Shown here: positions 22,960 through 33,640 of the stretch, one piece after another
How the letters are laid out: every line of letters begins with the position of its first letter
Position numbering within the stretch: the stretch's first letter is position 1
From: Scatophagus argus
Taxonomy: Eukaryota > Chordata > Actinopteri > Scatophagidae
Reading direction: 5' to 3'
Length of the DNA stretch: 64,000 nt
Assembly: GCF_020382885.2 (NCBI RefSeq)
Contig: NC_058513.1
Coordinates: 3,301,408-3,365,407 of the forward strand
Position numbers and translations under genes: made by a program
Notes under the pieces: generated by a model
Told to the model about the DNA's origin: nothing
Database searches by the model: none
What the model saw: only the letters and a program-made list of their open reading frames with translations

Positions 22960-23162
22960 TTATGTCCCTACCAAATTTCAAATTAATCAAAATTACCACA
23001 AACTAACTGACACAAAATAAATCTGGGGCACCTGGGGTCTGAGCTCCAGGTAACTCTGGCCAGCTGATAATTCAGCTTTGGAAGAATATGTCTCTCAGTT
23101 ACTATTTCAGTCTTTCTAAGGTGTTTGTTGAGCATGCATGCATCCACGTTTTGTGATGAGGT

Positions 23163-23531
23163 TCAGAACTCACTCTCTTCCAGAATCTCTTCCATGGTCT
23201 CCCCAAGCGTTATCTCTCCATCACTACTGGACAGACTCTTCCTGGTGAGAAAGTCTAGTCCGGCTGTGTCACACCCCTTAAACCCTTGACCCTTAATCTC
23301 TCCAACTCCAAACCCCCCACCTCCTCCACGTACAGCCACCTGGAGCAGGTGTGGGTGCGTTGTGGAGGTGCCGCCCTCGTCGTAGGAGTCACTCTGCCGA
23401 GAGCACTGTTGGCGGTGCCCTCGAGTGCATTTCCACAGGTGCTTGAGAGGCACACCCTGAAAGCAGCTCCTGACCTGGAAGTGGTTGGTGAACAGGAAAA
23501 GCTGCCAGCGCTTCTTCAGTTCAGTTTGGAC
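23163..23531 (-). CDS. glp2r: glp2r exon 13 with stop
   Basis: 369 nt encoding the cytoplasmic tail (413-534), [14 protein letters not shown] onward. It includes a Gly-rich stretch (GGGGGFGVG) and ends [20 protein letters not shown] plus SEF and TGA. Confidence 0.93.
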   Translation of the reverse strand, partial: VQTELKKRWQLFLFTNHFQVRSCFQGVPLKHLWKCTRGHRQQCSRQSDSYDEGGTSTTHPHLLQVAVRGGGGGFGVGEIKGQGFKGCDTAGLDFLTRKSLSSSDGEITLGETMEEILEESEF

Positions 23532-26500
23532 CTAAAATCCAGCATAAAGAAAAATGTCAGCAGTTATATCATTACATGTATAAGTGTGTACTGTAGTTAT
23601 ACCTCTGGACAACATGGTCACGAATGTTGTCAGTGTAGTTGAGGACCAAAACGACTATATAAAAGAGTCTAAACCAACAAGAGTTGACCTCTTCACCATG
23701 ATCAAAGCCTCTGAATCATGATGAAGCTTACCAGGGATGTGCGAGTACATCATTATCTGAATCCGTTCAACCAACTAAATTACATGGGTTGATCAGCAGT
23801 TGCTAGATTTATTATTTATTAAAAAAACTATTTACAAAACAGCCTCAGATCTGAGCTTCAGATTAATGTTTTGGATTAAATAATGACAAGTATTTACAGT
23901 TTCTTATGGACTTGAATGAATGAACTTCAGAAAGCCTCACAATTTTACAAATATTACATCACACAATACTTGTACTAATGAAAAGTACATTATTTCAGCC
24001 GAGTACTCGCTCAGTCATTTAGCCTACAAATATGATTCTACTGCAAAGATCAGCTGAAAGAATCACAATACATAAAGAGGAAGAAACATACCTCTCCATT
24101 CGCGAAACAGTACAGCACAGCAACCAAAAATCCCTGAAACATTAGATGTTACACCTTATGGTTAATGTGGATTTAGATCAAAACTACTCTTGTGAGGCAT
24201 GTAATTAACTTTACAGGTGATACCTGAAATGAGCTGAGGGTGAGGTTGATGAAGTTCCTGGCATAGCGACTGCTGCCTTCCACACATTCATCTATCAACA
24301 CGGTGAAGACCACTTCATGGATCCCCAGCAGAGGAATCAGAACCAGTGTTGCTCTGGCCAAGCTGAAGGTTATAAACAAAAACATACAGTTATGTATCAT
24401 TACAAACTGCTGGGCTGTAACTTTTATACTGGCCCATGATTCAAAGAGCCAAGGACAAAGTAGAGGAGAAAGGAAAGCTTTGTAAATGTATGCATGAGCT
24501 TCCTTCTTGCAGTGACATTTATGGTGGAGTGAAGAGGCCAAAGCTTATGGGGGTGACATTTGAATTGGTGGGGAACGTGGGAGTGATTAACATTTAAATG
24601 TTAAACCAAGAATGTCATGTACTGTTTAAAGACACCATTTAGGAAACAGCTCTCAAGGTCGAACATATTTCCTGACATTTGGATTTGGAAGCAGATGTGA
24701 GTGAAGGCAGGGGGAAATACCTGTATCTGTAGTCAGTAAATTTCACCTGATCTGCTTTCAGCTTGGACAGCAGCAGCATCAGAATCTTGATGAATATGAA
24801 GAAAATGACCTGAAACACACATCCAATTTAGATCTAAAGGAACTGCATCCAACAAAACTTGTGACTTAGTGTCTCACAAGATGAAATTTACATGAAAATC
24901 TGCATCTGAGAATGCTTCTGTCACCGAGAAATTAGTAATCAGTCATGCTCCTGACTACTACACGACAGCTTCATCATCACATGCCCTCACAAGACAGGGA
25001 GCGGTAAATGCAGTATGAAATGTACTTGATTGCTGGCACCAGAGGAACAAGGTTCACAGGAGCATGATGCACGTGACCTAACTAACGTGATTATAACGTT
25101 GAATAACTGTAGGTTCTTGGAAAGGCTTTCAAATATTGTTTCAGAAGTATGACTTACCAGCACAGATAAGGTAATCGGGCCCCTTATTATCCACCAGAAC
25201 CATCTGTTCATAATTGACCAGCATCTTAGGAACAAAATGAATTTAAAATCAAGTCACGGGGACAATTTTAATTGAAGCAATTTATTTAATGTGAAGTAGT
25301 GAAACACTCACCCTGTGTTTTCATATAAAATCTTGACCACAGTCCATGGTGTCACAAACAGGACAGGTGTTCCTAAAGATGAACATGTTACCGTCAGCAG
25401 ATCATATGAATTTATATAAATTCATTGCAAATGTTTGCATTATATTCATCCTCTCATCTATGTGTCATTTTTGCCAATTGGTCTAACTGTTTCTGGGTTG
25501 GATTGGTGGTGTGGGGGACTCATTCATTGCTATCTGCCAAAGTGTTTGCATTCGATTAATTTGATTCATATTTATGCATGGTATCCTCATTTGACATTCA
25601 TATGGAAGTAAAGTAAAGACATGAGCAAAAGGACTAACGAAATACATTAATTTTACAGTTTGTGTGTGTTGGCCATTGAAAAGTCAAAAGCTCCCATTAT
25701 TCTAGCGTTTTCTTGTTTTAGCAAATCCCATTAAAAGACCAAACCAACAATGTGATAGTCCATCCTTCAATACTTTATGACTTTCGTGCCCTGTATGCAG
25801 CTCTCAGCTCCAAACCCATTTGTTCTCAATAGCATATGCATAAATATTTAAAAACTGACAAATACAACTTACAACTATGACTCTATGTGAATAAATAGAG
25901 TAGACATGACTTTCATAACCAAACACGACTTTCACCCAGATGAACTGAGTTTGATTCCCGTCTTAATGGAAACTCCTGGTACTGATCTTTTCCTAAGCCT
26001 AACCATGTGTCCTTTGTGCCTAAACTTAACCAAAGTGGCATTGAACATTAAGCATGTGTTCAGGCTTTGTGGGTCAGCCACAGATGCCAAAGGCTGCACG
26101 ACAAAGTGTCAGTATATGACAGGGGTGAGAACATGTGGACATTTGGAGCAGCAGATGGTGTATGTATGTATGGAGTGTATGTGTTCACGGTGATTAAGAA
26201 ACATGTCACCCAGCGTAACACTGTGGTTCATTGATGTATTTTTAATAGTTTTTGGTCAACAATGGAGCTCTATGGCACAGAGGAAGGTATATAAAGCTCT
26301 GATAAATACACAATGCTTGCTAATAAGGTCTTTTCATGGGATTTGTTGACAAGGAGATACAAATATTAGGACAATTTACTTCACACACACACACACCAAA
26401 ACAGTTCATTGACACTTTACCCCATCCCAGCAGCATGTATTTCTTCAGCAGACGTCTCTTGGTCAGCACAGCTGTGAAGAGCAAAGTGTGGAGGAAAATG

Positions 26501-29500
26501 GCCTCCACCAACAGCCAGAAGTAGTTACAGGCCACAAAGTATTCCATGCACACTTTGGAGAATTTGCACATCAACACAATCTGTTGAGAAATATTATGAA
26601 TTAGTCTTGCAAATATTTTGACTGATTTTATTAATTAACAGTTTGTCTTGAAAGAAAGGCCCAGTGCTCATGTATCTGGTAATATAAGTAATAAGGTAAC
26701 TTTATAATATCTTTTTATACCGCAGAGGTTGAGTATGAGTTCCATCCAGGGTCGTCGTTGGGTAGGTTGGAATACATGATGTATAATATGATTTCTTTAG
26801 AAATGACAGCCATGGCTCTCAGGATGAATGACACAAACAGATTCATGTGGATGTAGTTCCTGGTACAGTGGAGCTTCCTGGTAAGCAGATACAAGAGCAA
26901 TTTGAGCAAGACATTGATTGCTGTAAAACTGTAAATCCATTACTGAGAGCAACAGGGATTGAAAAATGATCATGCAGCTACATGGAAATGCTTCCTGGTC
27001 TTTATAATGTCATTTGTAATGACTGATGATCCCTCCAGTCCTGTAAACATGTCTTTAAGCCTTCTCTTCCTAGAGGGCTCTCTCCAGTACTGTGAAAGGC
27101 TGCATATCATCAGTATAAAGCCAGTAAACCTGTCCCACACATTATTGATTGTCTATCACAATGAGTAATAGAGGCTGCAAAGTGAAGGTCAAGTAGCTGT
27201 TTAATTGTCAATGAAGCTTCAGCAGTGGTTGCTTTAGTACTGTTAGTACTGTCAAGCTTCTTAGTGTCCAATTGGAAGATCCTCCAATGAAACAGCCTTT
27301 AAAACATATGATTAAAAAAGGAGACTAAGGTGGAGATGCAGGTACTTTTTTATTTTTGCAGTTTTAACAGCTTCACACACATTTCATGTTTTACAGACTA
27401 AGATGTGTCCTGTGGAGTTCTAATAGCACCATCGCATATATGTGTGTCTGCTTGGTCAATTCATGCACACACATGATGACACACTTTCACATCATGTGCA
27501 TGAGGGTGATATATGGTCTGGTGTATGGTTTCATGATATTCAGCTTGGCTGTTCGTGACTGAAAATTGCCGAGAAATGCAGCAATGCACCATGAAAAGGC
27601 AGCGATGGAGAAAAACAATAGCAATCACATAGTTGCATTTTGATGAGAAACAATGTATTGCAAATTAATGCAATGTAAACTTTGCTAACAAAAATCTATG
27701 GAGTAACTTAAATTTCCAATATGAAATAATTACTTTTGTTGACATTTATTATTATCATAAATATTATTATTACAATTGTTGATTAGGTCTGCAAACATCT
27801 ACTGTACCACCCAGACAGATTCAAATAATAAGGGTTCATTATTAATTACAAGTTGTTACAAGGTCTTATTCACAGCAAGTTATTTTGGCTTTGAGTCCTA
27901 ATGATAACATTGTACTCACAAAGTTGTTAAAGTCTGGGAAGAAGGGCCATGAACACAAGCAGTTCCCAAGGTTTGCAAAACTTATTGGTTAGAGGAAACA
28001 AATTATTCCCACAGTTCATTGGTTTGACCTTCTGGCCACAGTTTTTCAACATTTTGGGCACACTCACTTTTGGGTTTAGAAATTTAATTATTATTGGAGC
28101 CAGTTTTACTTTCTTGAAGTTAATATCTGGGTATTTGCTCTTCTGGCCAGTAGGGGGCAACAACATCATAGTGACCCTAACAAGTATGCATTACAATGCA
28201 CTTGTGAATCAAGGCCGAGTGAAGAGTGCTGTTACCCAGTCAGTTTAAAAGTGACCCACCTTTATGACACTAAAAACCCAGGTTTTAGGTTCAATATACC
28301 CCACTAGTCCATTATCTCGTGGTGGTACACCTCTCTGACAGCTCGTATTTGTTGCTGTGTTGTTCTTGTTACTGCTTGCTCAGACCTCAACAATTTTATC
28401 ATTATTGATGGAAACAATGGCCAGAACTGCACAAATAGGATCCACCTTGTAGTAACCCCAAATATCATTTATCTTCTTCACATAAAATGCAATACATTTT
28501 TGACCATAAGAAACCCCCACTGACCTCAACATGCCCATCAGGAGAGTGGCCAGTGTGAGAGAGGACAGGGACAGGGAATAACCAATAACAGAGATCAGCC
28601 TGAGGGCTGTCTGGCGATGCATTTCATCCTCCTGGACACATACATGCAGACACAAAAATTGATGGGAAGAACACAACACCTCTTCAGATGTTTCTAATAA
28701 AGACAGATATTATCAGAAAAACAATCCCTGGTTTTTGTATACTGTCTCAGGGTACATGAGAAACTGCAAATCAACAAATACATGTTTGGTTTTCAGTTCC
28801 AGCACTAAGGGGCAACAGAAACTATGTATTTAACACCCTCCTCCTCCTCACCTTGTCTTTGAAGTAATGGTCCTCCTTACATTCTGAGTCATCCCTCCAA
28901 AGATCGGAAGAGTTTTCCCTCTGTCGCCATCTCCCATCGGCTAAACATTCTCGATGTGCCCTCCTGGTGTCATCTGCAGATAATTGAAAGACATTCTATT
29001 ATCCATGGTAAGATGGAAGTCTGACTTGGCAGTTTACCATTTTATGTTTGTCATGAATATTTATCATGTTCACCATCTTACTTTAATGTGTTACCTTGCT
29101 AATATTTGACATATCTGATTCACCGTCATCCACTCTATAGTTGTTGAGACAATTCACTCAGAACGTGAACTGTCAACCACATGATAGTGCTGAATTAGGA
29201 ATGATGAATTTTCATGAAAATCCATCTAATAGATGTTGAGATACTTCAGCCTGGACCAACTGACTGACTGACATCCTGCCTGGAGCCCAACATGACTCAT
29301 AACTAATCTGAGATGCCAGATTAGGTTGAGTTCTTATCAGTGGTTGCAGCTGACATGGCCAGCGGCAGACTACTGCTGCACATTTAAAGCATGACTGACA
29401 TGTAAATAAATGTTTCAACTTTTAACTACACTGTTAACCACTTGATCCTGTGATGAGTCTTATGATTCAATCAGTGATCAATTCTCAACTCTCAACTCAA

Positions 29501-32500
29501 ATCACACTCAAGTCTCCAAAGTACAAGAGTGTGAGGGCTGAGAGAGCTCAACGCATGACAGCTTAAGGAAACATGTGCAAATAGCCAAAACACAAGCAAA
29601 TTTATAAAGTCATTATAATGTCATCTCAACTTAAAATACAAACTTGCTACAAATACACAAAATAGCAATGAAAACGTTTCAAGAAGACACTAAACGGTGT
29701 TGAACACAACTTAGGCACACTTGTTGTTCCCGAGGTTGGGGGCTTGGGTTATTGAAGCTGGGTTTGCATATCATCCATTTATGTTTATGACTTTCTGACT
29801 CCTACATTCTCTCTACTCTCCACACAGACTGAGAGTGCACATCGCAGACCTTGCAGCTCAGAAAAGCGAAATTCTTTTTAATGATTTAATTATTTGTGAG
29901 GAGATTATGTTTAGGATAGACCTTTACTACAATACCACAGTGTTATGGTTATTATCTGTGATTAACAGCAGTTATCCAATGTTATTGTTTCAAATTACTT
30001 GAAAGTTACTATGATTTACAATCTTGAAAATCTTTGAATTTGTTTGCTCCAGCAAGGTTAGCACAAAATTACAGAAAAACAATTTGCATGCGCTTTCTTA
30101 ACTTGCAGTGTATTGACCTCTCAGTATGGCCAAAGCTATAATGATAGTTATTTTGAAGTGGTAAAACATACTACCATCGCTGATCCACGGTAAATAAGAA
30201 GGACAGGGGACTGACACATTCCCAGGAGTTGAATGGGGCCAACACACAAACATATCAAATGTTCCCTTACAGTAGATTCCTGTAAAATAAGAATAATATG
30301 GATTTAAGGTAATAACAGGATAATGAAAACATTAAACATTAAAAAACAAACAAACAAAAACAAAACAAAAACAGGAGCCTCACCAGTTTCTGGAAGCGTG
30401 CTGAGGGTTCTGTTGCAGTTCTCCAAGTACTCAGTCCGTTTAGCTATTAGATTTTCAAGCACTGATCCTGTTGCCTGCACAGTGATTTTAAAAGTGAGAA
30501 AATTTGTTGTGTGTATAATGTGAAAGGTTACAGTAAAGAGAATGGTGGCATTCAAGCGACTCTAGACTCTTAGGAAATTACTGACACCTAAACTGTAAAA
30601 ATAATATGAAAGGCTGCCATATAGTTGCAGTAATAAAGTTGTGTTTCTGCCCACTCCGTGCATATCAGCCGTGTATTTTCTCTTTTGATGCTGGGCATTT
30701 ATACTGTGTGTCTATCTGTGTCTAAGATTAGTCACTATAAACCACAGCCTGCTGTTTATTAATAGGACTGGAGTTTGCAAGCCAATAAATGAATAAATAA
30801 ATAAAAAGAGTGAAAATAGGCTAAAAAGCTCAGTATAGTCGCAGAGTAACTATAATTCTCTGGGGTTTTATCTTTACATTACACCTCATTTGGTTCAATA
30901 TAAATATAAACATTTTGATATGTACAGTAAATACTTGAAAAGCAAGAATAATAAGATGGCAAGTCTATATCAAAATACTACTGAACAATTAGCTGTAGTA
31001 AGAAATCCTCACCGACATCACATATAATGCAATAAGAAAACAAACAAACAAACATACAAAACAGTGTAGACAGTATTAACAAAGTCAGCTATCTATGCAC
31101 TATCTAGTGACTGAGCAGGATGAGGCAGACACAAAATGCTTATCAATTTAAGCCACCCATCAGAAATAATAATAAAATTATATTTAAAACAGGTGACTAT
31201 GGGTTTGCATTATTTTATAATATAACAGGTCATTAAATTAACTCATTGAGTAAACTTAAGAAATTAGGTTTAGTCAGTGACGCTCAGTTAGACGTATGGC
31301 CTCCTACCTAATCACAACATTATTTGTAATTCATGACAAACATTCCTTGGAGGGAAAGAATGTGAGGTTTGCATCAGTTACATTTTGATACACTGACCTG
31401 CCTTTCAACCAAAGTGTACTGTGAAGTATACTATCAAGTCAGCAATGTTAATTTAATGTGTTAAGTGCATCAGTTGGACATTCAGTCACCATTTTAATCT
31501 ACGAGGCTGAACTCACTGCACAATTAATTACAAGTCGGAGTAACTACACAATGTATGCCTTAGGAATGACAATCTAATCTGTATGAAATTGATTTAGTGA
31601 TATACTATGAGTTGATTTAATGAAATTAATTCTACAATTTTACAGTGTGTTAGCTCATCAGCTCATTTCACTGTATCTGCAGCTTCTGAACAGATGAGAT
31701 GGGCACTGGATGTTGCAGTATTTGTATTTACCCACTTGGTGGGAGTATTTAATAAGGACCACCTTCACTTAAGCAGGGAACATTTTCACCTGCGTGTAAT
31801 CTGTAATTAATAGAGACAATTTGTCAACCTGGCTCTCCGCATTAGTGTGATGCCTGCAGCAATGCAAACATACCTCTCTGTTTATTCTTGATATATAAAT
31901 GATATGAACACTCTGTGGGTGTGTCCCCGTCTAAAGGTTATACTATTTGACAGCTACCTCATTAATTAACGCTCAGTTATGATTCTTCCTTAATTTGCTG
32001 TCAGCAAAGAGACAAATTTCTTTTATTATACAAGCAAACTGCAGTTCACAGCTTCCGTCTCTGTCATTCATAATTCAGTAATTCACTGTCACAGACAAGG
32101 ACAGTAGCTTTCCTATCTCAGCCAAACAGTCCCAAATTTCACACCCCAGTGAGAAAGCGGCTGAACTCTGCAACCTCTTTGTGTCTCTTTGGCCGCCTCG
32201 TGGCTCATCCACCACCTGTGTCACAAAGATTTCTCATGTGAGCTGGCTGACTGAGGACGTTTCAATCCTCTGAGACTCTTCTTGTCAAGACCCTGTCCAG
32301 ATCGGTATCACCAGTGAAAGAAAGACAATAGCTGCTGTCTCCCCAGCTTCTCTGTTGTCTCCCGTGAGACCAGACCTGTTTCAAATCCAGCCGCAGACTC
32401 AGCTCCCTTGATAATTTCCCGCATTATAATGTGGAAGATGAAAGCGAGTTTACACAAAACTTAAAAGTGCTCTGTGATCTTACTCATCATATATTTTAAG

Positions 32501-33017
32501 TGCTTCTCTGCTTTTTTCTTTCACCCCGCAAGAACGTATCGCTCTCATATGAAAATCAAATGAATCAATTAGTTTCTAAGCATGTCACCAAACTACAATT
32601 TTCAGGCAATGATTTCAGCAGTAGTTTCTGCAGAACATGCATATGAGCAGTGGAATATCCTGTAGCCAAAATTCTGTAGAACTCAAGAAACAACTACATG
32701 GTGTAGTTTTTATTTCTCCACACTGAACTGTCAGCAGCAAGTTTCATGAGAAAGACAGTGTGTTAAATTGACTTCTTAAATTGAGTTCTTTTGTGAATCC
32801 AAGCTCTAGTGAAAAAATCAAAATTATTCTATAAAATTCTATGTTTAAGACACTTGAATGTGAGTTCATTGAAAGGCCTAATGTGTGTGTACATACATCT
32901 GTATGTTAAGAATTCATTTACCTGGTGGTTGAACATAACAAGGAAGATTAAGAGCAGGAATGTGTGTCCTCCTGTGGTCCACCTCCTCTTGTGCCAGGTT
33001 GGCAGCAGGGTTGGCAT
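23163..33017 (-). CDS. glp2r: glucagon-like peptide 2 receptor (13 exons)
   Basis: Class B1 GPCR of the glucagon receptor family; in mammals it binds GLP-2 and signals through Gs in gut and brain. Thirteen minus-strand exons join in phase to 534 codons plus stop (human about 553). The signal peptide is residues 1-32. The ectodomain has six cysteines (52, 66, 75, 88, 107, 129), [20 protein letters not shown], and N-glycosylation sites at 53, 83 and 118. The seven helices span about 145-412, with [14 protein letters not shown] before TM2 and [14 protein letters not shown] in TM6. The tail ends [11 protein letters not shown] against human [11 protein letters not shown], which separates it from the glucagon, GLP-1 and GIP receptors. 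Oddities are EAIFLHTLL for the usual EGLYLHTLL in TM3, and Ser352 where the family has Arg before LAKST. pts lies downstream on the same strand. Confidence 0.96.
24092..24133 (-). CDS. glp2r: glp2r exon 12 (TM7 end)
   Basis: 42 nt encoding [14 protein letters not shown] (399-412), the conserved end of TM7 in glucagon-type receptors. Confidence 0.95.
24224..24362 (-). CDS. glp2r: glp2r exon 11 (TM6/TM7 start)
   Basis: 139 nt encoding [20 protein letters not shown] through LTLSSFQ (352-398). The first codon is split AG|C, giving Ser where relatives have Arg. Confidence 0.95.
24721..24809 (-). CDS. glp2r: glp2r exon 10 (TM5/ICL3)
   Basis: 89 nt encoding [20 protein letters not shown] and QVKFTDYRY (323-351). 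It ends TACAG|GTATTT. Confidence 0.94.
25158..25224 (-). CDS. glp2r: glp2r exon 9 (ECL2/TM5)
   Basis: 67 nt encoding [20 protein letters not shown] and VL (301-322), matching the family motif W-x-x-x-x-x-x-x-WWIIRGP. Confidence 0.95.
25312..25372 (-). CDS. glp2r: glp2r exon 8 (TM4)
   Basis: 61 nt encoding [20 protein letters not shown] (280-299) and part of Gly300. The donor is GG|GTGAGT. Confidence 0.93.
26421..26580 (-). CDS. glp2r: glp2r exon 7 (TM3)
   Basis: 160 nt encoding residues 227-279, with [20 protein letters not shown] and the start of TM4 (KKYMLLGW). Cys231 is the probable disulphide partner of the second extracellular loop cysteine (Cys301). Confidence 0.95.
26721..26877 (-). 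CDS. glp2r: glp2r exon 6 (TM2)
   Basis: 157 nt encoding residues 175-226, beginning [20 protein letters not shown], almost identical to human GLP2R. It ends GCG|GTATAA. Confidence 0.95.
28147..28159 (+). promoter_or_regulatory. CTCF-like core motif in glp2r intron 5
   Basis: CCAGTAGGGGGCA fits the CTCF core well. It lies in a 320-bp stretch that happens to be open on both strands. Motif match only. Confidence 0.35.
28525..28631 (-). CDS. glp2r: glp2r exon 5 (TM1)
   Basis: 107 nt encoding residues 139-173, with the TM1 stretch [20 protein letters not shown]. The acceptor is GTGTCCAG and the donor GAG|GTCAGT. Confidence 0.93.
28852..28973 (-). CDS. glp2r: glp2r exon 4
   Basis: 122 nt encoding residues 98-138, including [10 protein letters not shown] and LWRDDSEC (Cys107, Cys129). 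The donor is AAG|GTGAGG. Confidence 0.95.
30175..30279 (-). CDS. glp2r: glp2r exon 3
   Basis: 105 nt encoding residues 63-97 with [19 protein letters not shown] and [11 protein letters not shown] (Cys66, Cys75, Cys88). The acceptor is TTTTACAG and the donor G|GTAGTA. Confidence 0.95.
30384..30474 (-). CDS. glp2r: glp2r exon 2
   Basis: 91 nt encoding residues 33-62 ([20 protein letters not shown]...), the N-terminal ligand-binding helix with Cys52 and glycosylation site NRT. The acceptor is CTGTGCAG and the donor G|GTGAGG. Confidence 0.9.
32922..33017 (-). CDS. glp2r: glp2r exon 1 (signal peptide)
   Basis: 96 nt, 32 codons, starting [20 protein letters not shown] and continuing into a hydrophobic LLLIFLVMF core. 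It ends CACCAG|GTAAAT in phase 0. The ATG at 33017 is the first in frame; the N-terminus is much shorter than in human GLP2R. Confidence 0.8.
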
Positions 33018-33559
33018 GGTGCTGAGTGTTTACATTGACGGCAGCTGGTTTCTTGCTTCTCAGCTGGTTTTCCACCTCATACCTTACCCTTGCACTCACA
33101 AGGCCCCAAACTCATCCTTGTTTTATCTTCCCCCATCCACTCAGCACAGGTGTCCTTGCCTTGCCACACCAGATACAGTTAGTTTGAAGTTGATCTCCTC
33201 AGTTAGCTCCAGAAAGGTTTATTCAGAATATTTCAGATGAATCTGGAGGATGATTTGCAAGAACAGAAAGGGTTCTTCTCAAGTTTGCGATGTTGTTGTC
33301 CTGTCATTTTCCCAATTGTCACCAGAACCTTCTTGATCTTTTCCAACAGTTTTCCAAGAATCCAACCTACAATATTGCTCTTTCAATGTGCTGACCTTCG
33401 ACTTGTAAAACCTCCTAATGATTTCATTTGGAAGGTTATCTTAGGTGAAGAAGTTGTCTGCTGCAGTTCCAGTCCTCCTGTCCATGAAGAGCTCTCAGGC
33501 CATGAAGGATGTTTGTACTCCCTATGGACGCAGCGCAACTGAGAGCGCCTGTGGATCCT

Positions 33560-33640
33560 CACCGACAGATCGCCTCTCCCACCCCGTCCTCCCCTAACCA
33601 ATCAAGATAAGGCTCGGCGAGAGCCGGCTGTATAACAGGA
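33560..33640 (-). promoter_or_regulatory. possible glp2r promoter
   Basis: About 550-620 bp upstream of the glp2r ATG is a short GC-richer patch with an ATTGG (inverted CCAAT, 33602-33598), a GGGGTGGGAG GC/CACC-type box and a GC-rich near-palindrome (ggctcggcgagagcc). The position suits a promoter, but an intervening 5' UTR intron would be equally possible. Confidence 0.3.

Noticed and set aside
23286..23642. 118-codon plus-strand frame
   Set aside because: It is the antisense shadow of glp2r exon 13.
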